Positions 17,792 through 25,778 of a DNA stretch of 64,000 nt are shown here, in pieces. Both the position numbers and the translations under genes were made by a program. The stretch covers positions 464,803 through 528,802 of the forward strand of contig NZ_FRAA01000001.1 in the NCBI RefSeq assembly GCF_900142205.1. The letters are read 5' to 3'. This DNA comes from Reichenbachiella agariperforans (GTDB taxonomy: Bacteria; Bacteroidota; Bacteroidia; Cytophagales; Cyclobacteriaceae). The notes under the pieces were generated by a model. The model ran no database searches. It was given only the letters and a program-made list of their open reading frames with translations, and was not told where the DNA came from. Positions within the stretch are counted from its first letter, which is position 1. Each line of letters starts with the position of its first letter.

Positions 17792-18622
17792 ATGAAACGA
17801 ATGAAAAAATGGAGTCTAATAGTAGTAGCAATGTCTGGACTGATGTATGCCTGTGATAGAGAAGATCAGCTAGAAATAGACAATGATGAAGAACTAGAAG
17901 CCACATCTGAAATACTGGACGCAGAAGGCAGTTCGGACGAAGATGTAGCTCTACTCGATGTAACACTACAGAACCTCAGTTCGTCAGCCTCTGCGCGTAC
18001 CAAGGAACTATGTGCAGCTATCAGTGTGGACTCAGTAGCTCAGGTTATCACACTAGATTTTGGCGAGGGATGCGTCGGTCCCTATGGGCGAACCCGATCT
18101 GGTCAGTTGATTATTACGTTTGGAGGTGAATTCGATGATGATCTGGCCAACCGTATCATCACCTATGACAACTATACAGTAAACGATCGACAAATTACTG
18201 GCAGTATTGAGCTACGAAATATCAACAAATCCGAAGCTGGCAACTACACTTGGACTAGAACACTTAAAGATTATACGGTAACCTATGCCAACGGGCAATC
18301 CAAGACTATCAATGGGTCAACGACCCGAGAACTCATTGAAGGATACGGCGACCATGACATTTCAAACAATGTGGTACTCGTAACTGGAAACTATGAAACC
18401 ACTACTACCTTTGGGACTAGCTATACCTATACTATTGTAGAGCCCGTCAGACTGGACTATCCGTGCTGGACTACAGGAGGTATGCTCAGAATCAGTGGTG
18501 TAGTAGAAATCTCTCGAGATAATGCCAACAGAGTTCGCAACAAGATGATAGATTACGGAGATGAATGTGATAACAACTACACAGTCGTTATCAACAGTGA
18601 GCGAATTACTGTAGGATCATAA
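17792..18622 (+). CDS. Hypothetical lipoprotein
   Basis: 276 residues. The basic start, hydrophobic stretch and LMYAC lipobox mark an SPII lipoprotein; an alternative Met lies three codons in. An acidic, low-complexity linker follows (residues ~25-55), then a beta-rich domain with four conserved-looking Cys (CAAIS, GEGCVGPYG, YPCWTTGG, GDECDNN), suggesting disulfides outside the cytoplasm. Strands such as RTRSGQLIITFGG and GSIELRNIN alternate. No named family is recognised. The ECF sigma gene 70 bases downstream may or may not be functionally linked, since a hairpin separates them. Confidence 0.75.
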   Translation: MKRMKKWSLIVVAMSGLMYACDREDQLEIDNDEELEATSEILDAEGSSDEDVALLDVTLQNLSSSASARTKELCAAISVDSVAQVITLDFGEGCVGPYGRTRSGQLIITFGGEFDDDLANRIITYDNYTVNDRQITGSIELRNINKSEAGNYTWTRTLKDYTVTYANGQSKTINGSTTRELIEGYGDHDISNNVVLVTGNYETTTTFGTSYTYTIVEPVRLDYPCWTTGGMLRISGVVEISRDNANRVRNKMIDYGDECDNNYTVVINSERITVGS

Positions 18623-18632
18623 ACTAGGAAAC

Positions 18633-18666
18633 AATACCAGTGTGTTGTAAATAGCACACTGGTATT
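18633..18666 (+). terminator. Hairpin after the lipoprotein gene
   Basis: Perfect 12-bp stem (18633-18644 with 18655-18666) and 10-base loop, 10 bases past the stop. The T-run is weak. Confidence 0.55.
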
Positions 18667-18692
18667 ATCGATTCATTGTATCTTTAGCTAGC

Positions 18693-19238
18693 GTGCAGAC
18701 GGACGAAAAACTAATTTTATCACTGATTCAAAGCAAAGACCAAAAACGAGAAGGCTTTCGTCTATTGGTTCAGTCTTATGAAAAACCACTCTACAGCGTA
18801 ATCCGAAAGATGATCATCGACCATGACGAGACGGCGGATCTGCTGCAAGATACTTTCATTAAGATTTGGGAGAAGCTAGATAGTTTCAAGGGAGATGCTC
18901 AATTTTACACTTGGGTGTATCGCATAGCAATCAATCACTGTCTACAGCATTTGAAAAAGCAGAAAAGAAGAAGGATGTGGAGTACTGGGTATGAAGAGGA
19001 GAAAATAGCACAACTCCAAGCCACTCCATCCATTAGCGGTGATGAAATACAACTCAAATTACAAAAAGCAATTCTTAAATTGCCAGACAAACAACGGTTA
19101 GTTTTCAATCTCAAATACTATGAAGACATGAGTTACGATCAAATAGCTAGGATTACAAACACCACTAGCGGCGCACTGAGAGCCACTTATCATCATGCAG
19201 TCAAAAAAATAGAGAAGATGATCCAAATGGATACTTAA
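18693..19238 (+). CDS. ECF-type RNA polymerase sigma factor
   Basis: 181 residues starting at GTG. Region 2 shows YEKPLYSVIRKMI, DETADLLQDTFIKIWEKL and FYTWVYRIAINHC; region 4 shows LPDKQRLVFNLKYYEDMSYDQIA and an HTH ending RATYHHAVKKIEK. It directs RNA polymerase to a set of promoters, probably for envelope stress given its neighbours. A -7-like TATCTTTAG at 18679-18687 lies only a few bases upstream, so the message may be nearly leaderless. A membrane protein gene follows after 12 bases. Confidence 0.92.
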   Translation: MQTDEKLILSLIQSKDQKREGFRLLVQSYEKPLYSVIRKMIIDHDETADLLQDTFIKIWEKLDSFKGDAQFYTWVYRIAINHCLQHLKKQKRRRMWSTGYEEEKIAQLQATPSISGDEIQLKLQKAILKLPDKQRLVFNLKYYEDMSYDQIARITNTTSGALRATYHHAVKKIEKMIQMDT

Positions 19239-19250
19239 GCATAGCCAGAG

Positions 19251-19691
19251 ATGAACAACAAAAAGAAAATATCACTGAACGACCTAGACAAAAAGAAACC
19301 CCTAGAGGCTCCTGAAGGCTTCTTTGATTCCTTCAGTAAAACACTAGAGAATCACATCGACCAACTTGAGTCAGACAAAAAAACCAGAAGATTACTGAGT
19401 AGACCATACTGGGTAGGTATTGCAGCTACGATCTCACTACTACTGATCATATCACTGATCTACTGGACACCTAGGCGACAGCAGCCTATGATGGCCAACT
19501 ATCTGGATGAAATCAGCTCACAAGAAATTGCCTACTACCTAGAGTTATCGGATTTGGATATAGAGACCTTACTAGTCGAGGTAGATGCCAACCTACTAGC
19601 TACCACCGAAGACAATGAACTCATGAGCATGGATCCGTTCAGCGAGGAAGAAATGAATTTGATAATGGAGCAATATGAAGACGTATTTTAA
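19251..19691 (+). CDS. Single-pass membrane protein, putative anti-sigma factor
   Basis: 146 residues: a charged cytoplasmic N-terminus of ~65 residues (LEAPEGFFDSFSKTLENHI), one transmembrane helix at about 70-88 (VGIAATISLLLIISLIYW), then an acidic outer part. Position right after an ECF sigma gene and the topology fit an anti-sigma role, but no canonical anti-sigma domain is recognised. The APEGFFD motif recurs in such proteins of Bacteroidota. Its last 17 bases overlap the next gene. Confidence 0.7.
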   Translation: MNNKKKISLNDLDKKKPLEAPEGFFDSFSKTLENHIDQLESDKKTRRLLSRPYWVGIAATISLLLIISLIYWTPRRQQPMMANYLDEISSQEIAYYLELSDLDIETLLVEVDANLLATTEDNELMSMDPFSEEEMNLIMEQYEDVF

Positions 19692-20166
19692 AACACTCAC
19701 GATCACAGGACTACTCTGGATGACACAGACAGCGTTAGCCCAAAACAAGACCGCCATAGACAAAATAGAAAGTGCTAAAATTGCGCTGATCACCGATCGA
19801 CTGGATTTATCTCCTGAGCAAGCAGAAAAATTCTGGCCTCTCTACAATGAGTACAGCAACAAAAAAATGGAACTCAGACAAGAGTACCGCAGATTCAGAG
19901 CTAATTCTCAGGGAGGACAACTCAGCGAGGAAGAAAGTAAAAGAGCCCTTGAGCGAGGACAAAAACTCAAAGAGCGTCAACTCCAAATCGAGAGAAACTA
20001 TAGCGAGCGCCTCCTTACAGTCATCACCAATCGTCAGCTACTACAGCTAAGGGCAGCCGAGGACGACTTTAGGAAAATGCTACTGCAGCGCCTAGAACAA
20101 CGCTCATCACAGATGGAAAGACGCGAGATGATGCAGCAAAGAATGGGCAGAAAAGCCAACAACTAA
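19675..20166 (+). CDS. Spy/CpxP-like periplasmic helical protein
   Basis: 163 residues with a signal peptide ending ALAQ. The mature part is one long charged helical region with the sequence ITDRLDLSPEQAEKFWPLYNEY, a pattern of the LTxxQ-type Spy/CpxP periplasmic chaperones and sensors, followed by Arg/Gln-rich coiled coil. It is the third gene of the sigma operon and overlaps the preceding frame by 17 bases. A role in sensing or buffering envelope stress is inferred from the context. Confidence 0.78.
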   Translation: MKTYFKTLTITGLLWMTQTALAQNKTAIDKIESAKIALITDRLDLSPEQAEKFWPLYNEYSNKKMELRQEYRRFRANSQGGQLSEEESKRALERGQKLKERQLQIERNYSERLLTVITNRQLLQLRAAEDDFRKMLLQRLEQRSSQMERREMMQQRMGRKANN

Positions 20167-20233
20167 ACTAGAATTCAGAGAATATGAAATTTACGACGCG
20201 TATCAAATTGACCCTTTGTGTTATTTATCAGTC

Positions 20234-20262
20234 TTGAATGTTCATGATTTAGAGTACCTTTT
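20234..20262 (+). promoter_or_regulatory. Possible promoter for the metallo-beta-lactamase gene
   Basis: TTG at 20234-20236, an 18-base spacer and TACCTTTT at 20255-20262 match TTG-N-TAnnTTTG with one mismatch. The leader would be about 75 bases. Confidence 0.35.
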
Positions 20263-20345
20263 CATATTCCCTACTACTCTACCCGTCTTTGTCCGAGGTT
20301 CGAAATATATTAACAACAGAAATAAGCTTCCCAAAACAACACTCC

Positions 20346-21101
20346 ATGAAACTCATCAACATCTTCATATATACAGGTCTCTGCATGACCATCTATAGCT
20401 GCTCACCAAAGCAGATAGAAAATCACACCTCTGAACATCTCAAAATCTACCCGCTAACAGCAAACACCTATATCCATGAGTCCTATCTACAAACTCAGGA
20501 TTTTGGCAATGTGGCCTGTAACGGACTCATCTATATGGACGAAAATGAAGCTATTATCTTCGACACGCCCACCACGGATTCTGCAACCATCGAATTACTA
20601 CACTGGATCACAGTGCAAAACAACCGAGCTGTAGAGGCCGTCATTGTGAGTCATTTTCATTCGGACTGCCTGGGAGGTTTGGACATTGTTCATGCAGCAA
20701 ACATCCCCTCCTATGCCAACCAACATACTATCACACTCGCTAAGGAGTCAAATAAGACTTTACCACAAAATGGTTTTGAAAATCGCCTCACGACTACAGT
20801 CGGGGATGTGGAAATCCAAAGTGAATTCTTCGGAGAAGGACACACAGCAGACAACATCGTGAGCACTATCGTTTCGGAAAGTGTGCTTTTTGGTGGATGC
20901 CTCATCAAAGAGACCGGTGCGACAGAGGGATACGTAGGTGATGGGAATGTCCAAACATGGTCAGGCACTGTTCGTGAAGTCAGACAAAAATATGGCAACA
21001 TCCAACATGTAGTTCCTGGTCATGGACAAGCAGGCAATGCTCAATTGCTCGACTACACGATTGAGTTGTTCAGCTCATACGAGCAGACTGATTCACTTTA
21101 G
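20346..21101 (+). CDS. Subclass B1 metallo-beta-lactamase, lipoprotein-like
   Basis: 251 residues from the ATG at 20346, chosen because it gives a signal peptide ending IYSC (possible lipobox). All B1 zinc ligands are visible: His103, His105 and Asp107 in HFHSDCLGG, His166 in GEGHTADN, Cys185 in FGGCLIK with the substrate-binding Lys188, and His226 in VPGHG. B1 enzymes open the beta-lactam ring, including carbapenems, in the periplasm. The Cys ligand separates it from B3 enzymes and glyoxalase-like hydrolases. No mobile element flanks it, so it looks like a resident chromosomal gene. Actual spectrum is unknown. Confidence 0.87.
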   Translation: MKLINIFIYTGLCMTIYSCSPKQIENHTSEHLKIYPLTANTYIHESYLQTQDFGNVACNGLIYMDENEAIIFDTPTTDSATIELLHWITVQNNRAVEAVIVSHFHSDCLGGLDIVHAANIPSYANQHTITLAKESNKTLPQNGFENRLTTTVGDVEIQSEFFGEGHTADNIVSTIVSESVLFGGCLIKETGATEGYVGDGNVQTWSGTVREVRQKYGNIQHVVPGHGQAGNAQLLDYTIELFSSYEQTDSL

Positions 21102-21115
21102 CCTAAAGTTAGATT

Positions 21116-22780
21116 CTAGCCTTCTCCCCTTACCGTTTGGATCAGCATCGAAATCAAAATGACTCCAGCACAACCTATCAAGTTGAACCACAGATAACCG
21201 ATATCAGTCGTAAGAAATAGCGTAATCACCAAAGTCTGTGAAACAATAGCTGCCCAAAAAACCGCAGTACCCTGTACATACTTAACGAAGAACGCTACTA
21301 GAAAAAGCCCTAAAATATTCCCATAAAAAATAGAACCTAGAATATTAACCATTTCGATCAAGTTTTCGGACTGATGTGCCATGAAAGCAAAACCGATTGC
21401 CATAAATCCCCAAAGTGCAGTTAGCAGTTTGGAGGCCATGACATACTGCCCATCCGTGGCATTGGGATTGATGACGTTCTTATAGAAGTCAACTGTGGTA
21501 GTGGATGCGAGGGCATTCAGTTCGCCAGAGGTAGACGACATGGCTGCTGAGAATATCACAGCAATCAATAGTCCTATCAAGCCTTCAGGTAGATAATTCA
21601 AGATAAAAGTCAAGAATACGTAATCCGAATCTTTGGTTTTGATCGAAGCATCGTGACGACCTATCAAATCTCGGACTTCCTGTCGGTTGGCCTCCAGTTC
21701 TTGTGTGGCGGTCTGTAGCTGTTCTTTTGCATTCGTCAAATCACCTGACTGACTAAATGCTATGGCGGCTGCTTTTCGCTGTTCGGAGAGTTGCTCGTGT
21801 TTGGCAAGTACTTCTGCCGTCACGCCAGGAACTTTTGCTTCCAGTTCCGTGATCGAATTCTCGTTGAAGTGGACTGGCGAGGGATAGAAAATATAAAACA
21901 CATAGAGCATCGCTCCCGTGAGCAGAATGAAAAACTGCATTGGGATTTTCATCACAGCGTTGAACATCAACCCCATCTTACTCTCCGCAGTATTTTTCCC
22001 TCCCAAATAACGCTGGACCTGAGACTGATCCGTCCCAAAATACGACAAGGCTAAGAACAACCCGCCTAGGATTCCTGACCAAACTGTATAGCGCTTTTCA
22101 AAATCAAAAGAAAAATCCACCGCATTCAGCTTGTCCAAGCTCCCAGCAATCTCCAGTGCCCCCGAAAATGACACAAAAGGACTGAGATAATACATGATAA
22201 AGCCAAACGCCACCACCATACCTGTCAAAATCACCGCCATCTGATGTTTCTGCGTAATACTAACCGCCTTGGTTCCACCACTCACTGTATAGATGATAAC
22301 GAGTATCCCTACCAGCAGAATCGTGTAAGTCAGATCCCAGTGGAGTATAGTGGATAGAATAATCGCAGGAGCATAGATAGTAATCCCTGCTGCTAGCCCT
22401 CGCTGCACCAAAAACAAAAATGCACCCAACAGTCGGGTTTTGTTATCAAAGCGAGACTCTAGATACTCATAGGCTGTGTAGACCTTCAGGCGATAATAGA
22501 TGGGGATAAAAACAAATGCGACAATCACCAAAGCGATCGGTAAACCAAAATAATTTTGAACGAAAGCCATACCACTCTCATAGGCCTGACCCGGTGTAGA
22601 GATGAATGTAATTGCACTGGCCTGTGTCGCCATCACGGACAAACCTATCGTCCCCCATTTCATACTATTGCCTCCCAGCAGATAGTCCTGCATATTGTTC
22701 GTGCCCAGCGTCTTATAGACTCCATAGCCAACAATCAACCCCAGCGTACCAAATAGCACCAATAAATCTAATGTACTCAT
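21116..22780 (-). CDS. Sodium:solute symporter (SSS family)
   Basis: 554 residues with about 13 membrane helices. Family features are the N-terminal DYLLGGNSMKWGTIGLSVMATQ, the sodium-site region YESGMAFVQNYFG, and SVSGGTKAVSITQ. A charged, Gln/Glu-rich insertion of about 75 residues (roughly 325-400, coiled-coil-like) sits between hydrophobic segments, as in some Bacteroidota symporters of unknown substrate. The ATG overlaps the stop of a 40-residue membrane protein (ATGA), so the two are translationally coupled. The PIG-L deacetylase gene lies just upstream on the same strand. Confidence 0.9.
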   Translation of the reverse strand: MSTLDLLVLFGTLGLIVGYGVYKTLGTNNMQDYLLGGNSMKWGTIGLSVMATQASAITFISTPGQAYESGMAFVQNYFGLPIALVIVAFVFIPIYYRLKVYTAYEYLESRFDNKTRLLGAFLFLVQRGLAAGITIYAPAIILSTILHWDLTYTILLVGILVIIYTVSGGTKAVSITQKHQMAVILTGMVVAFGFIMYYLSPFVSFSGALEIAGSLDKLNAVDFSFDFEKRYTVWSGILGGLFLALSYFGTDQSQVQRYLGGKNTAESKMGLMFNAVMKIPMQFFILLTGAMLYVFYIFYPSPVHFNENSITELEAKVPGVTAEVLAKHEQLSEQRKAAAIAFSQSGDLTNAKEQLQTATQELEANRQEVRDLIGRHDASIKTKDSDYVFLTFILNYLPEGLIGLLIAVIFSAAMSSTSGELNALASTTTVDFYKNVINPNATDGQYVMASKLLTALWGFMAIGFAFMAHQSENLIEMVNILGSIFYGNILGLFLVAFFVKYVQGTAVFWAAIVSQTLVITLFLTTDIGYLWFNLIGCAGVILISMLIQTVRGEG

Positions 22781-22899
22781 ACGAACGCCTGACTAAACCA
22801 ATACAACAATAGAATGATCACAAAAAGAGTTGCAATCACAAACCCATACATCTGCCGCCATGTCTGAAAAAATGGAGGCTTTTCTTCTTGTTCGTTCAT
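22777..22899 (-). CDS. 40-residue single-pass membrane protein coupled to the symporter
   Basis: A 41-codon frame: about 18 polar residues (EQEEKPPFFQTWRQMY), one hydrophobic helix of about 20 residues (GFVIATLFVIILLLYW) and a short tail. Its stop TGA overlaps the symporter start as ATGA, and its own start lies 8 bases after the end of the PIG-L gene. This is the layout expected of a small accessory subunit, like the small proteins paired with some SSS transporters, although no known family is recognised. Confidence 0.7.
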   Translation of the reverse strand: MNEQEEKPPFFQTWRQMYGFVIATLFVIILLLYWFSQAFV

Positions 22900-22907
22900 C
22901 CTCACTC

Positions 22908-25388
22908 TTATTTACCGATAGAAATCATATTGGTATAGATGCGATAAGCACCTGGGACACCTGCTGGCAACTCTCTAAACCAAGAGTAACCTGTATAGAT
23001 ATAATACCCTTTGCCATATTGGGTCACCAAAAGCCCTCCGTCTTTTGGTGTTTCTCCTGGGTCATTGGCTGATAAAATCGCTTCGAAGTGATCATCCCAC
23101 TCATTAGGAAAATAAAGCCCCCGCTCCTGCGTCCAATTGTCAAAATCCTTCTCAGTGATTACATTGGGACTGTTGAGCAACTCATGCCGTGGTTTAAGAA
23201 ATCGTACCTCTGCCTCTTCTACCGATACTCTGTCTCTTGACAGTTTGAGTGGATAGGGTGCAATATCTTCTGTCACCAAACGGTGAGAAGTATTGTACTG
23301 CACGATAAGTGTCCCACCGTTGTTGACGTAGGACATCAATGTTTTATTCTGAAACTTGAGACTTTCCTGAGTGTTAAAAGCTCGAATCCCGACGATCACC
23401 GCATCGTAGGCAGTCAGTTGGTTTAGTGTTAATTTACTCGCATCTAACACATCTACTTTGTAACCTATTTGAGCTAAACTCGCCGGGATATCATCTCCAG
23501 CTCCCTCGATATAACCTATCAGGTTCCCCTTCTTTTTCAAGTCCAGATTAACCACTTTGGTCACCGCATCTGGAAAGAGCGTCTGCTTCGGAATATGATC
23601 ATAGTTGATCCGTTCCAATGCATAACTATAATCCTGACCTGATACACTAGCAACTGCCTGTATCACTCCTTCTGAAGCATTGGCAGGAGGTGTGATCACA
23701 AAACTAAAAATTGACTCTTGATCCTTCACCTCCAGTGCAAATTTCTGAGACTTAGGCTTAGCTTTCCAGCCTGCTGGCAACTCTAACCTGAGCTTACCTT
23801 TTACATCTCCTGTACCTGCGATGACCTTGACTTGAATTTCCTTTTCCGCTCCATTAGCAAACACAGCCACAGGATCCATCATATTGGTAAATATAGGAGT
23901 CGTAATCACCACAGGCTCATATACTTCTCCATCCACAGGATCGCTTTTCTTATATACGACTGGAAATTTATAGTCTAAATAAGTCTCTCCTATCTTGATC
24001 GTAAAAACAACCTGAAGTGCCGGATCATTCTCAGGTTTTCCAATCAAATTTTCGTCAGACACTTTATACATCCCGAGAGTCCCTTTTTCTTTCAACCAAT
24101 AGGGTTGAGAATAGTCTATACCACTTTTGAGCTGGTAGTTCTTGTCCATATTGATCGGACGGTTGTGATGCATTTGCTGTCTCACTTCGAAGGACTGAAT
24201 CCCGACGATATCGATCGAATTGAGCTCTATATCGGCATCTGAGCGATTGATTGCCTCTATGCTGACCTTCAATGAGTCTCCTGGATTATATGTTTCCACA
24301 TCTGCTTTAGCTTCTAAGTATAAACCTGCACATGCCTTGATCAAATCCTTTATCTCCTGTCCTTTCACCTCGACCCAATACTTATCATCTACGTCTGAAA
24401 GCGCATTGTATGCCGCCACCAAATCAGAAATAATCAGCGTCGGGTTAGCTGCATCATAATGCATGAGCGCATTATCAATGTGATATCCCACTTTGTCTCC
24501 ACCTGTGACTCTAGTCCAAGTCTGATCTACACCTTCTAACAAGTCTAACGATGCAGAATCTCCTGCTACATGTAGAAAATACTCCATAGATACCCCACGA
24601 GAACCTGTCGTACCAAACCCCTGACTCTTGTGCATGCTGCGACTCTCTGCCGCTATCTCTGTGTAAGATTTGCCCAGCATCGGGTTGTACCCTCCCAAAT
24701 CTGCTGAGAGTAATCCTTCTGGGTGAAACTGACCATCCGCTCCTCTAAAAAAATACGGATGAGTATTGAACACCAATCGCTTCGCCTGCCATGTACCAAA
24801 TTTTTGAGCAGACTCAGGGTAGGCATTGGGATCAGCTGCCAATGAAAAAGCCTCTCTCGCTAAAATCGCCGAAGCAGTGTGATGTCCATGTCCACCACGA
24901 CCGTCTTCTGGAAATCTCGTAATCACCACATCTGGTTTATGCTGTCTAAACACACGCACAAAATCTGACAATACCTGATCTCTATCCCAGATGTTAAACG
25001 TCTCTTCTGGAGTCTTAGAATAGCCAAAATCATTGGCTCGACTAAAATATTGTTGTCCTCCATCAGTTCTCCTCGCTGCGAGTAATTCTTGCGTACGAAT
25101 CACCCCTAAAGACTCTCGAATTTCTGAACCTACTAAGTTTTGTCCTCCATCACCACGTGTAGCAGACAGATAGGCTGTATTAAAGTGCTTTTCATTGGCT
25201 AGATAGGTAATCAATCGTGTGTTTTCATCATCAGGGTGTGCCGCCACATAGAGTGCAGATCCCAGCACATTCAACTTTTGCAAGCGATGTAGTATCTCTG
25301 CAGAAGTGGGTTGTTTAGGTTTTTGAGAAAAGACGAAATGAGAAGTGCTTAGGACAAGCAAAAAGGCAATCAGACGTGTCAATTTCAT
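22908..25388 (-). CDS. Secreted PIG-L family deacetylase with C-terminal amidotransferase-like domain
   Basis: 826 residues from the ATG at 25388, which gives a signal peptide ending FVFSQ. The N-terminal ~250 residues are a PIG-L/LmbE zinc deacetylase: AAHPDDEN with the metal ligands, the ATRGDGGQN loop and GHGHHTAS. PIG-L enzymes remove acetyl groups from N-acetylglucosamine-type substrates. The middle is beta-rich (NEW3-like, with LELPAGWKAKPKS). The last ~200 residues resemble a ThuA/glutamine-amidotransferase-like fold (AYDAVIVGIRAFNT, GGTLIVQYNTS). It lies upstream of the small membrane protein and sodium symporter, suggesting the hydrolysis product may be imported. Confidence 0.85.
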   Translation of the reverse strand: MKLTRLIAFLLVLSTSHFVFSQKPKQPTSAEILHRLQKLNVLGSALYVAAHPDDENTRLITYLANEKHFNTAYLSATRGDGGQNLVGSEIRESLGVIRTQELLAARRTDGGQQYFSRANDFGYSKTPEETFNIWDRDQVLSDFVRVFRQHKPDVVITRFPEDGRGGHGHHTASAILAREAFSLAADPNAYPESAQKFGTWQAKRLVFNTHPYFFRGADGQFHPEGLLSADLGGYNPMLGKSYTEIAAESRSMHKSQGFGTTGSRGVSMEYFLHVAGDSASLDLLEGVDQTWTRVTGGDKVGYHIDNALMHYDAANPTLIISDLVAAYNALSDVDDKYWVEVKGQEIKDLIKACAGLYLEAKADVETYNPGDSLKVSIEAINRSDADIELNSIDIVGIQSFEVRQQMHHNRPINMDKNYQLKSGIDYSQPYWLKEKGTLGMYKVSDENLIGKPENDPALQVVFTIKIGETYLDYKFPVVYKKSDPVDGEVYEPVVITTPIFTNMMDPVAVFANGAEKEIQVKVIAGTGDVKGKLRLELPAGWKAKPKSQKFALEVKDQESIFSFVITPPANASEGVIQAVASVSGQDYSYALERINYDHIPKQTLFPDAVTKVVNLDLKKKGNLIGYIEGAGDDIPASLAQIGYKVDVLDASKLTLNQLTAYDAVIVGIRAFNTQESLKFQNKTLMSYVNNGGTLIVQYNTSHRLVTEDIAPYPLKLSRDRVSVEEAEVRFLKPRHELLNSPNVITEKDFDNWTQERGLYFPNEWDDHFEAILSANDPGETPKDGGLLVTQYGKGYYIYTGYSWFRELPAGVPGAYRIYTNMISIGK

Positions 25389-25470
25389 AAAGCAATAATT
25401 CAGCAATATCAGTTTGTTATAAAACGAAAGCTAAATTAACGACGAATAATGGTTTGAGTTGGTTTTAAAG
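25389..25470. other. Leader of the PIG-L gene with possible -7 box
   Basis: On the minus strand TAGCTTTCG (25425-25433) resembles TAnnTTTG about 37 bases before the PIG-L ATG. No -33 box is clear. Confidence 0.3.
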
Positions 25471-25540
25471 AAAAAAACCTGGTTCCGATCTCTCAGAACC
25501 AGGCAGTAGTTAACCTACTTTAACCTAACCTTATCTTAAT
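25471..25540 (-). ncRNA. Terminator unit with AGGTTAGGTT motif (possible small RNA or 3'-UTR element)
   Basis: On the minus strand TTAAGATAAGGTTAGGTT (25522-25539) is followed 17 bases later by a perfect 8-bp stem (25478-25485 with 25496-25503) and seven T residues. It lies about 240 bases past the stop of the subtilisin gene, which it probably terminates. The same motif-hairpin arrangement occurs three times near 62.3-62.6 kb. Confidence 0.4.
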
Positions 25541-25778
25541 TACATAGGTAAACATGAACTGTGTTTTATAGCCAAAACTGATAGATCGCAACCATACGAC
25601 ACTCTCATCAGTTCAAATATCTCTTTATAAAAATGCTTTTGATTGGTTGAGTACAAATGACTCAATTAAGTCTTGAAATTAGCTCAAATAGAGACACTTA
25701 TCAAAACCGCTATATGGAAATTTACTTAATCATAGTAAATTCTACAAGAAATATAAAATATTATATAAATAGTTCTAG
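25541..25778. other. 3' untranslated stretch after the subtilisin gene
   Basis: Very AT-rich DNA with no open frame. No terminator lies directly after the subtilisin stop; the first one is in the 25471-25540 unit. Confidence 0.4.
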
